A program made the position numbers and the translations under genes. Of a stretch of 64,000 nt of DNA, positions 28,654-39,413 are shown piece after piece. The stretch spans positions 434,001-498,000 of the forward strand of contig JAWLGZ010000003.1 of the NCBI GenBank assembly GCA_041690635.1, given 5' to 3'. How positions within the stretch are numbered: position 1 is the first letter of the stretch; every line of letters starts with the position of its first letter. Origin of the DNA: JAWLGZ01 sp041690635 (GTDB taxonomy: Bacteria > Pseudomonadota > Gammaproteobacteria > Thiohalomonadales > Thiohalomonadaceae). The notes beneath the pieces were generated by a model. That model was not told where the DNA came from. It worked only from the letters and a program-made list of their open reading frames with translations, and made no database searches.

Positions 28654-28759
28654 GGGCGGGGATTTTACGGCAAAAGGGGGCGGGCTCCCGGCGTTTTTCA
28701 GCGCTCCTGCGAACCGGTGCGCTTCGGTATAGTAACGCCGTCCTGAACGAGGCTCACCA

Positions 28760-29170
28760 ATGACGGCTGTAGAGCACCTGACCCCGCGCGAGGCGCACGC
28801 GCTGATACAGCGCGACCCCCGCGCCCTTTTGATCGACGTCCGTTCGAGCATGGAGTTCCTGTTTGTCGGCCACCCGGTGGGCGCCATCCACATTCCCTGG
28901 ATCGACGAACCGGACTGGGACGTGAACCCGGAGTTCGTCCGGCAGGTGAAGGCGCTGGCGGCGGGCGCCCGGGCCTCGGAGGGGGCCTCCCTGATCCTCA
29001 TCTGCCGCAGCGGCAAGCGATCGGTGGAGGCGGGCAATGCGCTGATAGAGGCGGGATTTCGGCGAGTCTGCAACGTGCTCGACGGCTTCGAGGGGGAGCT
29101 GGACCGGCACCACCACCGCAGCACCCTCGGGGGCTGGCGGTTCGAGGGACTGCCGTGGGAGCAGTGTTGA
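28760..29170 (+). CDS. Rhodanese-like sulfurtransferase
   Basis: A 136-residue single rhodanese domain. The CDC25-like aspartate strand LLIDVRSSMEF lies near residue 30 and the active-site loop ICRSGKRS carries the catalytic Cys (about residue 82). The C-terminus WRFEGLPWEQC is typical of a stand-alone family found in purple sulfur bacteria and relatives. No signal peptide, so cytoplasmic. It is divergent from ttcA. Confidence 0.9.
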   Translation: MTAVEHLTPREAHALIQRDPRALLIDVRSSMEFLFVGHPVGAIHIPWIDEPDWDVNPEFVRQVKALAAGARASEGASLILICRSGKRSVEAGNALIEAGFRRVCNVLDGFEGELDRHHHRSTLGGWRFEGLPWEQC

Positions 29171-29178
29171 GGGGGTAG

Positions 29179-29210
29179 GTCGGGTTAGCCCCGAAGGGGC
29201 GTAACCCGAC
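29179..29210. terminator. Inverted repeat between convergent genes, likely bidirectional terminator
   Basis: GTCGGGTTA (29179-29187) pairs with TAACCCGAC (29202-29210) around a GCCCCGAAGGGGC inner stem. The word GTCGGGTTACG is a frequent gammaproteobacterial palindromic repeat. No T run is present, so termination is inferred from position between convergent genes. Confidence 0.55.
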
Positions 29211-29238
29211 AAACCGGACGGAACTGGCGGCCTGTGGC

Positions 29239-29751
29239 TTAGAACGAGAAGGTGGCGCCGAGCGACAGGTAGTCGATATCCCCCTCCACATCCAGGAACC
29301 GCTGCCAGGCGGCCTGAAGTCCGACCTGATTGGTCAGGGCATACTCCGCACCCACACCCCAGGTGAAGTCCACGCCGTCGTCGTCCACGAACTGGGCGGC
29401 GACACCGCTCACCTCGCGATCCCAGGCGAACAGACCGGCCCGACCGAATACAGACCAATCCGGGTTGATGGGCAGCCGTCCGACGGCGGAGGCTTCGAGC
29501 CCGTCGATCTCGACGTCGCCGCCGGTGAACTCCAGTTCACCGATCATCATGTAGCCCACTTCGGCGCTGAAGTTGCGATTGAAGCGGTAGCCACCGAACA
29601 GCTTTACACCCACGTCATTGTCCAGCAGGCCGAGATCCGGATCGGCACTGCCCGCGCTTGCCCCCACATACCAGTTCTGCGCCAACGTCGGCGCTGACAC
29701 GGCCGACAGGCCGAGTGCAAGACCAACGGCCCCCACGATTTTGCGATTCAT
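29239..29751 (-). CDS. Outer-membrane beta-barrel protein, OmpA/opacity-like
   Basis: A 170-residue exported protein. Signal peptide ends at TLAQ (about residue 25), followed by WYVGASAGSADPD and eight alternating beta strands (GVKLFGGYRFNRNFSAEVGYM, SVFGRAGLFAW, TWGVGAEYALT, GLQAAWQRF) ending in the C-terminal aromatic GATFSF. ATG 29751 was chosen for its signal peptide. No periplasmic domain follows, so it is a bare barrel; function unknown. Confidence 0.85.
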   Translation of the reverse strand: MNRKIVGAVGLALGLSAVSAPTLAQNWYVGASAGSADPDLGLLDNDVGVKLFGGYRFNRNFSAEVGYMMIGELEFTGGDVEIDGLEASAVGRLPINPDWSVFGRAGLFAWDREVSGVAAQFVDDDGVDFTWGVGAEYALTNQVGLQAAWQRFLDVEGDIDYLSLGATFSF

Positions 29752-29881
29752 CAACTGCCTCCTTGTGCTGTGCGATCCATGGACACTGCCGCAAAAAGGT
29801 AGGCCCAATTCGGTGAACTGCAAGTATTCAGCTGCAAGGTCTTTACTGTGATGGTGTCGGACGGCCACAGGGAGCAGGGGG

Positions 29882-30433
29882 GTGAACAGCGAACCGGTTG
29901 TAATCCATCTGGACCTCGACGACCGCATCGTCTTCGTGAATGAGGCCTTCGACCGCTTCGCCCGCGCAAACGGCGCTCCCGAACTGGCCGGAGGCGCTGT
30001 TCTCGATCGTCCGCTGTGGGAGTTCGTGACCGGCGACGAGGTTCGCCAACTGACGCGGGTGCTGCTGGCACGGGCACGTTCCGGCCACCCCATCGAGCGT
30101 GTTCCCTATCGCTGCGACTCCCCCACGCTACGCCGCTATATGCAGATGACCTTCGAACCGTTGCCCAGGGACAGACTCGCCATCACCTCATTTGAACGCC
30201 ACATCGAGCCACGTCCCGCCAACCCCCTGTTGCGGCAGGAACCGGCTACAGAGGGCACACCCCTACGCATGTGCAGCTGGTGCCGGCGGGTGGATCTTGG
30301 GGGGGACTACTGGGTGGAGGCGGAGGAGGCGATATTGATCCTAAAGCTGTTCGAGGCCGACCACCCCCCGCCGATCGCCCACACCATTTGCCCCGATGAC
30401 ATGGAGCGCCTCGGCCTCTCCGACAAGGAGTGA
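29882..30433 (+). CDS. Small PAS-domain protein with C-terminal CSWC zinc-like motif
   Basis: A 183-residue cytoplasmic protein with a GTG start. Residues about 5-110 form a PAS-like fold (DDRIVFVNEAFDRFARANG). The C-terminal half carries CSWC (C131, C134) and HTIC (H167, C170), a spacing also seen at the ends of PAS proteins and kinases where the motif reads CSWC-K ... HGICPEC; here the last CPEC is CPDD. A metal site is likely but unproven. There is no output domain, so it may act as a sensor subunit. Confidence 0.7.
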   Translation: MNSEPVVIHLDLDDRIVFVNEAFDRFARANGAPELAGGAVLDRPLWEFVTGDEVRQLTRVLLARARSGHPIERVPYRCDSPTLRRYMQMTFEPLPRDRLAITSFERHIEPRPANPLLRQEPATEGTPLRMCSWCRRVDLGGDYWVEAEEAILILKLFEADHPPPIAHTICPDDMERLGLSDKE

Positions 30434-30550
30434 GACGCGGGTGTTGCGCCGCGACTCCACCCCTCCTTATCACTCCGGGAGGCCGGTGTGAGGGCGCGCC
30501 ATGCTAGAATTTCCCGTTCGTAATCACCCCTTGGAAACACACCCCCGGCA

Positions 30551-34309
<3,759 letters not shown>

Positions 34310-34447
34310 CTGATCGTAGGGCACAATCTGCCGCGGCGCCGGCGTTCCTCGACTGGCATGGGTCATTGCTGACCACCGCCCATCTCGCGGGGAGGCCATC
34401 GATTGAGTTAGACTCGCCTGCAGCTGTTTGCCTGGGGGGGAGGCGCG

Positions 34448-35392
34448 GTGTCCGTGGAAAACAGCAGGACCCCGGTCAGGGGGAGGGGCTCATCACTTTT
34501 CGTTCTGCCGCTAGTCGCACTTCTTGGTCTATTCGTCTCCGGCTGCTCGTCCGAATCGGAAGACGATTACCAGCCTGAGTTCAGTGCGGCGCCGATCGCG
34601 GTGGATGCCCTCTATATCTTTGGTATCCACCCGCTCCACAATCCCCAGCGGTTGTTCGAGGTGTTCGGTCCCCTGACCGACCACCTGAGCGACACCATCG
34701 AGGGGGCACGGTTCAAAGTCGAGGCGTCGCGAGATTACGCCAGTTACGACGAAAAACTCTACGCGCAACGGTTTCACTTCTCCCTCCCCAATCCTTTCCA
34801 GACCATCAACGCCATCGACAAGGGCTACCGTGTGTTTGGCAAGATGGGCGACGACGAGAACTTCCGCGGCATCATCCTGGTACGCAGGGACAGAGGTATC
34901 ACCGATGTGACCGACCTGCGCGGACAGTCGGTCAGTTACCCGGCCCCGACCGCTCTCGCGGCGACGATGCTGCCGCAGTATTTTCTTCACTCCCACGGTA
35001 TCGACGTGATGAAGGAGCTCGATAACCGCTACGTGGGGTCGCAGGAATCCTCGATCATGAATGTCTACCTGGGCAACGTGGCTGCCGCAGCCACTTGGCC
35101 GCCGCCCTGGCGGGCACTCAGTAAGGAACGCCCGGAGTTGGCTGATGCGCTCGAGGTGAAGTGGCGTACCGACCCGCTGCCCAACAACGGACTGGTCGTC
35201 CTTCCGAGCGTACCGGAGGAGATTGTGAAGCAGGTGCAGAAGCGACTGATATCACTGCACGAACACGCAGAAGGGCGGAGGATTCTCGCCCGAATGGAGT
35301 TGAGCCGTTTCGAGCCGGCCGATGAGGCCACCTACCAGCCGGTCCGGGATTTCGTCGAACGATTCGCCCGGGAAGTACGCCCGATCGAGTAA
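34448..35392 (+). CDS. PhnD-like periplasmic binding lipoprotein (phosphate/phosphonate-type)
   Basis: A 314-residue lipoprotein with a GTG start. The signal ends in the lipobox VSGC (about residue 33). The rest is a PhnD-type two-lobed binding fold: ALYIFGIHPLHNPQRLFEVFGPL, RFKVEASRDYASYDEKL and DLRGQSVSYPAPTALAATML. ABC ATPase and permease genes are missing; instead a GGDEF/EAL gene follows 230 bases downstream, so it may be a sensor ligand-binding partner. SD GGGAGG is strong. Confidence 0.82.
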   Translation: MSVENSRTPVRGRGSSLFVLPLVALLGLFVSGCSSESEDDYQPEFSAAPIAVDALYIFGIHPLHNPQRLFEVFGPLTDHLSDTIEGARFKVEASRDYASYDEKLYAQRFHFSLPNPFQTINAIDKGYRVFGKMGDDENFRGIILVRRDRGITDVTDLRGQSVSYPAPTALAATMLPQYFLHSHGIDVMKELDNRYVGSQESSIMNVYLGNVAAAATWPPPWRALSKERPELADALEVKWRTDPLPNNGLVVLPSVPEEIVKQVQKRLISLHEHAEGRRILARMELSRFEPADEATYQPVRDFVERFAREVRPIE

Positions 35393-35407
35393 ACGATGCT
35401 GAACCGC

Positions 35408-35655
35408 TTCAACCTAGAAGCCGCAGTTGGACGCGCCCGAGTGTGCGGTTCCCGGCCCGGCTGGCCAGGCGCGACCCGCAGGAAAGGGCTGGCCCTTTCC
35501 AAGGGGCGAAACACCGCCAGACGGGCCGGGAACCGTGCGATCGGGTGCGTAGCGCACTCACCCATTCGGTGAAGCCCGACAAAGCCACAAACATTTACAT
35601 GTCTAGGTACTTATAGAATCCATGAAGCGGTCAACTGCGGTTTCTAGGTTCAAAC
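35408..35655. repeat. Nested palindromic element carrying the start of the next gene
   Basis: Outer arms: TTCAACCTAGAAGCCGCAGTTG (35409-35430) and its near inverse (about 35633-35653, CAACTGCGGTTTCTAGGTTC). Inner arms CGGTTCCCGGCCCG (35446-35459) and CGGGCCGGGAACCG (35522-35535), plus a small hairpin GGAAAGGG-CTGG-CCCTTTCC (35481-35500). The right outer arm contains the first codons of the GGDEF/EAL gene at 35622. Confidence 0.8.
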
Positions 35656-38105
35656 ACCTTTGGACCGGCACAATCACCCGACAGCTGATGCTCGGCATCG
35701 CGTTCGTGCATGCGTTTCTGATGACCTTCTTCGTGTTCGATTTGGTGGCACGGGAACGGGCATTTCTCGTCGAGCAGAGCGAAGCGGAGGCGCTGAGCCT
35801 GGCTGAGGCATTGGCGGCGACCGCAACCCCCTGGATACTGGCCAACGACATTATCGGCATGGAGGAGTTGATCGCCGCCCAGACCCGCTACCGGGGTTTG
35901 CGCTATGCCCTCTTTGCCGACAACGATGGCAAGGTCCTCGCTTATACCGATCGCACCAAGGTGGGCAGCTACCTTGCCGACGAGATCAGCCACCGACTGA
36001 TTGGCGCCGCTCCGACGTCACAGATTCTGGTCAACTCCAGCGCACTGATCGACGTGGCCGCACCGGTATTGGTGAACGATCGGCTTATCGGCTGGACCCG
36101 GGTGGGCATCAGCCGGGGCGAAATCACGGCCAATCTCCAGCGGGTCACCGTCGATGGCCTGACCTACACCGCCGCCGCGATCGTGCTCGGCTCGGTATTC
36201 GCATGGTTCATGGCGCTCGGGCTGACGCGCGGAATTCGTCAGTTGTCTGCCGCGTCGCACCGCGTCCGCCAGGGTGAACGGGACGTGACCTTCACCCTGA
36301 CCCGGGGAGACGAGCTGGGACAACTCGCGGAGTCGTTCGCCCGCATGGTCCATGCACTCGGCGCTCAGGAACGTGAGGTGGCCGAGAACAACGCGCTGCT
36401 GCACTCGATTATCGACGCCACCCCGGACCTGATCTTCTTCAAGGATACCAACGGGAATTATCAGGGGTGTAACCGCGCCTTCAGCCACTTTGCCGGACTG
36501 CCCCAGGGAGAGGTGATCGGCAAGACCGATTACGACCTTTTCACCCAAAGCGCTGCTGAAAAGGTCAGGAGGGACGATGCGGCGATACTGAGTGCCGGGA
36601 AGATAGCCACCTGCGAAGAGTGGGCGACCTACCCCGATGGCCACACAGTGTTGCTGGACACACTCAAAACCCCTTACTACGGACCGAACGGCGAACTGCT
36701 TGGCATCCTCGGCATCGCCCGTGATATCACCGAGCGGAATGTTGCGCGCGAAGCCCTGGAGAAAAAGCAGGCGCACCTGGACTGGCTGGCCCATTACGAT
36801 TCACTCACTCACCTGCCCAACCGCCTCCTGTTCCGTGACCGCCTTGAACAGGCGATTCGAGCCGCGGGGCGAGCCGGTGAACAGCTGGCCATCCTGTTCA
36901 TCGATCTCGACGAGTTCAAGCAGATCAATGACAGTCTCGGCCATGCGGTGGGAGACGAAGTCCTCATGGCGGTGGCTCGACGCTTCCAGGTGGTGGTCAG
37001 GGAGAGCGATCTGGTGGCACGGCTCGGCGGTGACGAGTTCACGGTGGTACTCACCAAGCTTCATGACCCGCAGCATGTCGCCCGGGTGGCGCGGCAACTC
37101 ATCGAAGTACTTCAGGACCCCATCCGGGTGGCCGACCGCGATCTTTTCGTTTCAACCAGCATCGGCATCAGCATCTATCCCGACGACAGCCGCGACGTCG
37201 ACAACCTGCTGAGCAACGCCGATGCGGCAATGTTCAAGGCCAAAGAGAGCGGCCGGAACACCTTGCAGTTTTACACCGAGGACATGACCGCCACCGCGTA
37301 CAATCGGATACAGCTCGATGCGGAGTTGCGCCAGGCGCTGAGGTGTGACGAGTTCCGCCTCTACTACCAGCCGCAGTACGACCTCAAAACCAGGACAATG
37401 ATCGGTATGGAAGCCCTGCTGCGCTGGGAGCATCCGGAAAAGGGGCTTGTCGCGCCAGACAGCTTCATCCCGGCGGCCGAGGCATCGGGCCTGATCATCG
37501 CAATCGGCAAGTGGGTGCTTGAGGAGGCCAGTCGTCAGGCCCGGTGTTGGCACGAGATGGGTCTCGCCCCCGGCTGTATATCGATCAACCTCTCAGGTAA
37601 GCAGATCTACCAGAGGGATCTCGCGACTCAGGTGGCAGATATCCTCGAGAGGACCGGCTGTCGGCCCGCGTGGCTGGGGCTGGAGGTGACGGAAGGCTTC
37701 ATCATGACCAGTCCGGAGCAATCCATCGAACTGCTCACCGAACTGCGCAATATGGGGCTAGCCCTTGCCATCGACGACTTTGGCACAGGTTACTCCTCAC
37801 TCGCCTATCTCAAGCAGCTTCCGATCGACAAGCTCAAGATCGACAAGTCATTTGTCCAGGACATCCCCGACGATCCAAACGACATGGCGATCGCCCAGGC
37901 CGTCATCGCCTTGGGCCAGAGCCTCGGGATCGGTGTCATTGCCGAAGGGGTGGAAACCGAAGCGCAGGAGAAGTTCCTGCTTGAGAGTGGTTGCGACGAA
38001 GGGCAGGGCTATATCTACAGCCGTCCCGTTCCTGCCGAGACAATTACCGAGATGCTACAAAAGGGGTCGCTTGCCTCCGCGGGTGGTAACTCCCCAGCCC
38101 CATAA
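35622..38105 (+). CDS. Membrane GGDEF/EAL c-di-GMP enzyme with PAS domain
   Basis: An 827-residue protein: TM (about 22-42), periplasmic sensor (about 43-180), TM (about 181-203), HAMP (about 205-255), PAS (about 258-380), GGDEF (about 400-560; GGDEF at about 468-472 with I-site RESD) and EAL (about 570-815; EAL at 596-598, with IDDFGTGYSS and a DKSF motif). Both catalytic sites look intact. Residues 1-12 (MKRSTAVSRFKH) are encoded by the right arm of the flanking repeat; family similarity starts around WTGTITRQLMLG. It follows a PhnD-like binding protein. Confidence 0.92.
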   Translation: MKRSTAVSRFKHLWTGTITRQLMLGIAFVHAFLMTFFVFDLVARERAFLVEQSEAEALSLAEALAATATPWILANDIIGMEELIAAQTRYRGLRYALFADNDGKVLAYTDRTKVGSYLADEISHRLIGAAPTSQILVNSSALIDVAAPVLVNDRLIGWTRVGISRGEITANLQRVTVDGLTYTAAAIVLGSVFAWFMALGLTRGIRQLSAASHRVRQGERDVTFTLTRGDELGQLAESFARMVHALGAQEREVAENNALLHSIIDATPDLIFFKDTNGNYQGCNRAFSHFAGLPQGEVIGKTDYDLFTQSAAEKVRRDDAAILSAGKIATCEEWATYPDGHTVLLDTLKTPYYGPNGELLGILGIARDITERNVAREALEKKQAHLDWLAHYDSLTHLPNRLLFRDRLEQAIRAAGRAGEQLAILFIDLDEFKQINDSLGHAVGDEVLMAVARRFQVVVRESDLVARLGGDEFTVVLTKLHDPQHVARVARQLIEVLQDPIRVADRDLFVSTSIGISIYPDDSRDVDNLLSNADAAMFKAKESGRNTLQFYTEDMTATAYNRIQLDAELRQALRCDEFRLYYQPQYDLKTRTMIGMEALLRWEHPEKGLVAPDSFIPAAEASGLIIAIGKWVLEEASRQARCWHEMGLAPGCISINLSGKQIYQRDLATQVADILERTGCRPAWLGLEVTEGFIMTSPEQSIELLTELRNMGLALAIDDFGTGYSSLAYLKQLPIDKLKIDKSFVQDIPDDPNDMAIAQAVIALGQSLGIGVIAEGVETEAQEKFLLESGCDEGQGYIYSRPVPAETITEMLQKGSLASAGGNSPAP

Positions 38106-38122
38106 GAGGGTGAACAGGCTGC

Positions 38123-38263
38123 TGGAGCACCGAACAGATAACCGAGTGTTGCTTAATCGCCTTGCGCCGTAGGAGCCCGGCCCTCCGGGCGAATAGCGGC
38201 AAAGCCGCTTCAGCCCTAAGATTTGCTCCCGTAGGCCCATTCGCCCGCGGGGGCGCGCTCCGT
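38123..38263 (+). repeat. Composite REP-like element, copy A
   Basis: Begins GGAGCACCGAACAGATAACC, then GTGTTGCTTAATC and a REP pair: GTAGGAGCCCGGCCCTCCGG ... CGGCAAAGCCGCTTCAGCCC ... GTAGGCCCATTCGCCCGCGG. It matches the reverse complement of 42318-42500 almost throughout. The rest of the 38106-38444 gap holds only a CTCCCCGGGGCGGAG hairpin (about 38403-38417) and no gene. Confidence 0.88.
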
Positions 38264-38444
38264 CGGAAGCGGCCCGAATCCGGACACGTTCAGTGTGGTT
38301 TGGTGAAAAACGTGACCGGTACCTCACCCCGTTTCGTCACAACACCTCCTTGCGAATCCGCAGATATTGCCCGATTCGATCATGCCGCGTAATGTGGACG
38401 GGCTCCCCGGGGCGGAGCCGGGGCGCACGATCGGAGATACCTCC

Positions 38445-39413
38445 ATGACACAATCGCTTCACCGGCATACCGGTGCATTTTGGCGTGTACGGCAGCGCCT
38501 CCTGGGGGGGCTCGCGATACTGGCCCTGACCCTCCCTGTGGCGGCCCAGCAGGCCGACGCACCCCGATGGGTTGTCGCCTTTGCCCAGGACACACTCGCC
38601 AACGACTGGCGACGGGCACAGACCGACGGTCTCGTGGAGGCGTTCCGCCACCACCCGGAGGTTCGCTTCATCCATACCGACGCGGGCGGCAACTCTGCGC
38701 GTCAGATCCAGGACATCGAGGACCTGGTCGCGGGCGGCATCGATCTCCTGATCACCAGTCCGCGCGATGCCCAGCTGATGGCGCCGGTGGTCGATCGGGT
38801 GAGCACCCAGGGCATCCCTGTGGTGCTGCTCAGCCGCCGCACCACGGGCGAGAGCCACACCACCTTCATTCGCGCCGACAACCGCAACATCGCGCGTCGC
38901 GCCGCCATCCGTCTTTCCGAGCGCCTGGGCGGCGAGGGCGGCATCCTGATCCTGCAACACATCCCCACCACCACGCCGGCGATCGAACGCACCGAAGGTT
39001 TCGTCGACGAGCTGCGCAACCACCCGGGCCTGCGGGTGGTTGCCATCAAGCGTGCCGACTCGCTGCGCGACAAGGCGATTCTGGCGATCGAGGAGGCGCT
39101 GGCGGAGGGGCTGGAGTTCGACGCCATCTACGCACAGAGCGACAGCATGGCGGCGGGTGCCCGCGCCGCACTGCGCCGCGCCGGCATCGACCCGGCCACG
39201 GTGCCGATCATCGGTATCGACTACATCACCGAGGCGCGTGAGGCGATCCGTGCCGGGGAGCAGGACGCGAGTTTCGTCTATCCCACTTTCGCCGAGGAGG
39301 GGGCGGAGATCGCACTGCGCATTCTGCGCGGCGAGACCGTCCCGAAAGAGATTGTTGTGGAGTCGCAGATGGTGACGCGCGACAACGTCGAATCGATAGT
39401 GCCTATCTTCTGA
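38445..39413 (+). CDS. Periplasmic sugar-type binding protein (RbsB-like fold)
   Basis: A 322-residue exported protein. Signal peptide (about 1-38, ending PVAAQQ), then a type I periplasmic binding fold: WVVAFAQDTLANDWRRAQTDG, IEDLVAGGIDLLITSPRDAQLM, PVVLLSRRT, the hinge TTTPAIERTEGFVDEL and IIGIDYITEAREAI. ATG 38445 was chosen for its signal peptide and upstream GGAG; the frame is open from 38367. The next gene's ATG overlaps its stop (TGATG). No ABC permease is near, so it probably feeds the sensor downstream. Confidence 0.88.
   Translation: MTQSLHRHTGAFWRVRQRLLGGLAILALTLPVAAQQADAPRWVVAFAQDTLANDWRRAQTDGLVEAFRHHPEVRFIHTDAGGNSARQIQDIEDLVAGGIDLLITSPRDAQLMAPVVDRVSTQGIPVVLLSRRTTGESHTTFIRADNRNIARRAAIRLSERLGGEGGILILQHIPTTTPAIERTEGFVDELRNHPGLRVVAIKRADSLRDKAILAIEEALAEGLEFDAIYAQSDSMAAGARAALRRAGIDPATVPIIGIDYITEAREAIRAGEQDASFVYPTFAEEGAEIALRILRGETVPKEIVVESQMVTRDNVESIVPIF

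Noticed and set aside
30434..30550. Cobalamin or SAM riboswitch before metH
   Set aside because: The leader is only 117 bases and lacks the conserved B12-box or SAM core sequences.
38123..38263. CRISPR array
   Set aside because: The repeats are inverted REP units without regular spacers, and no cas genes are near.
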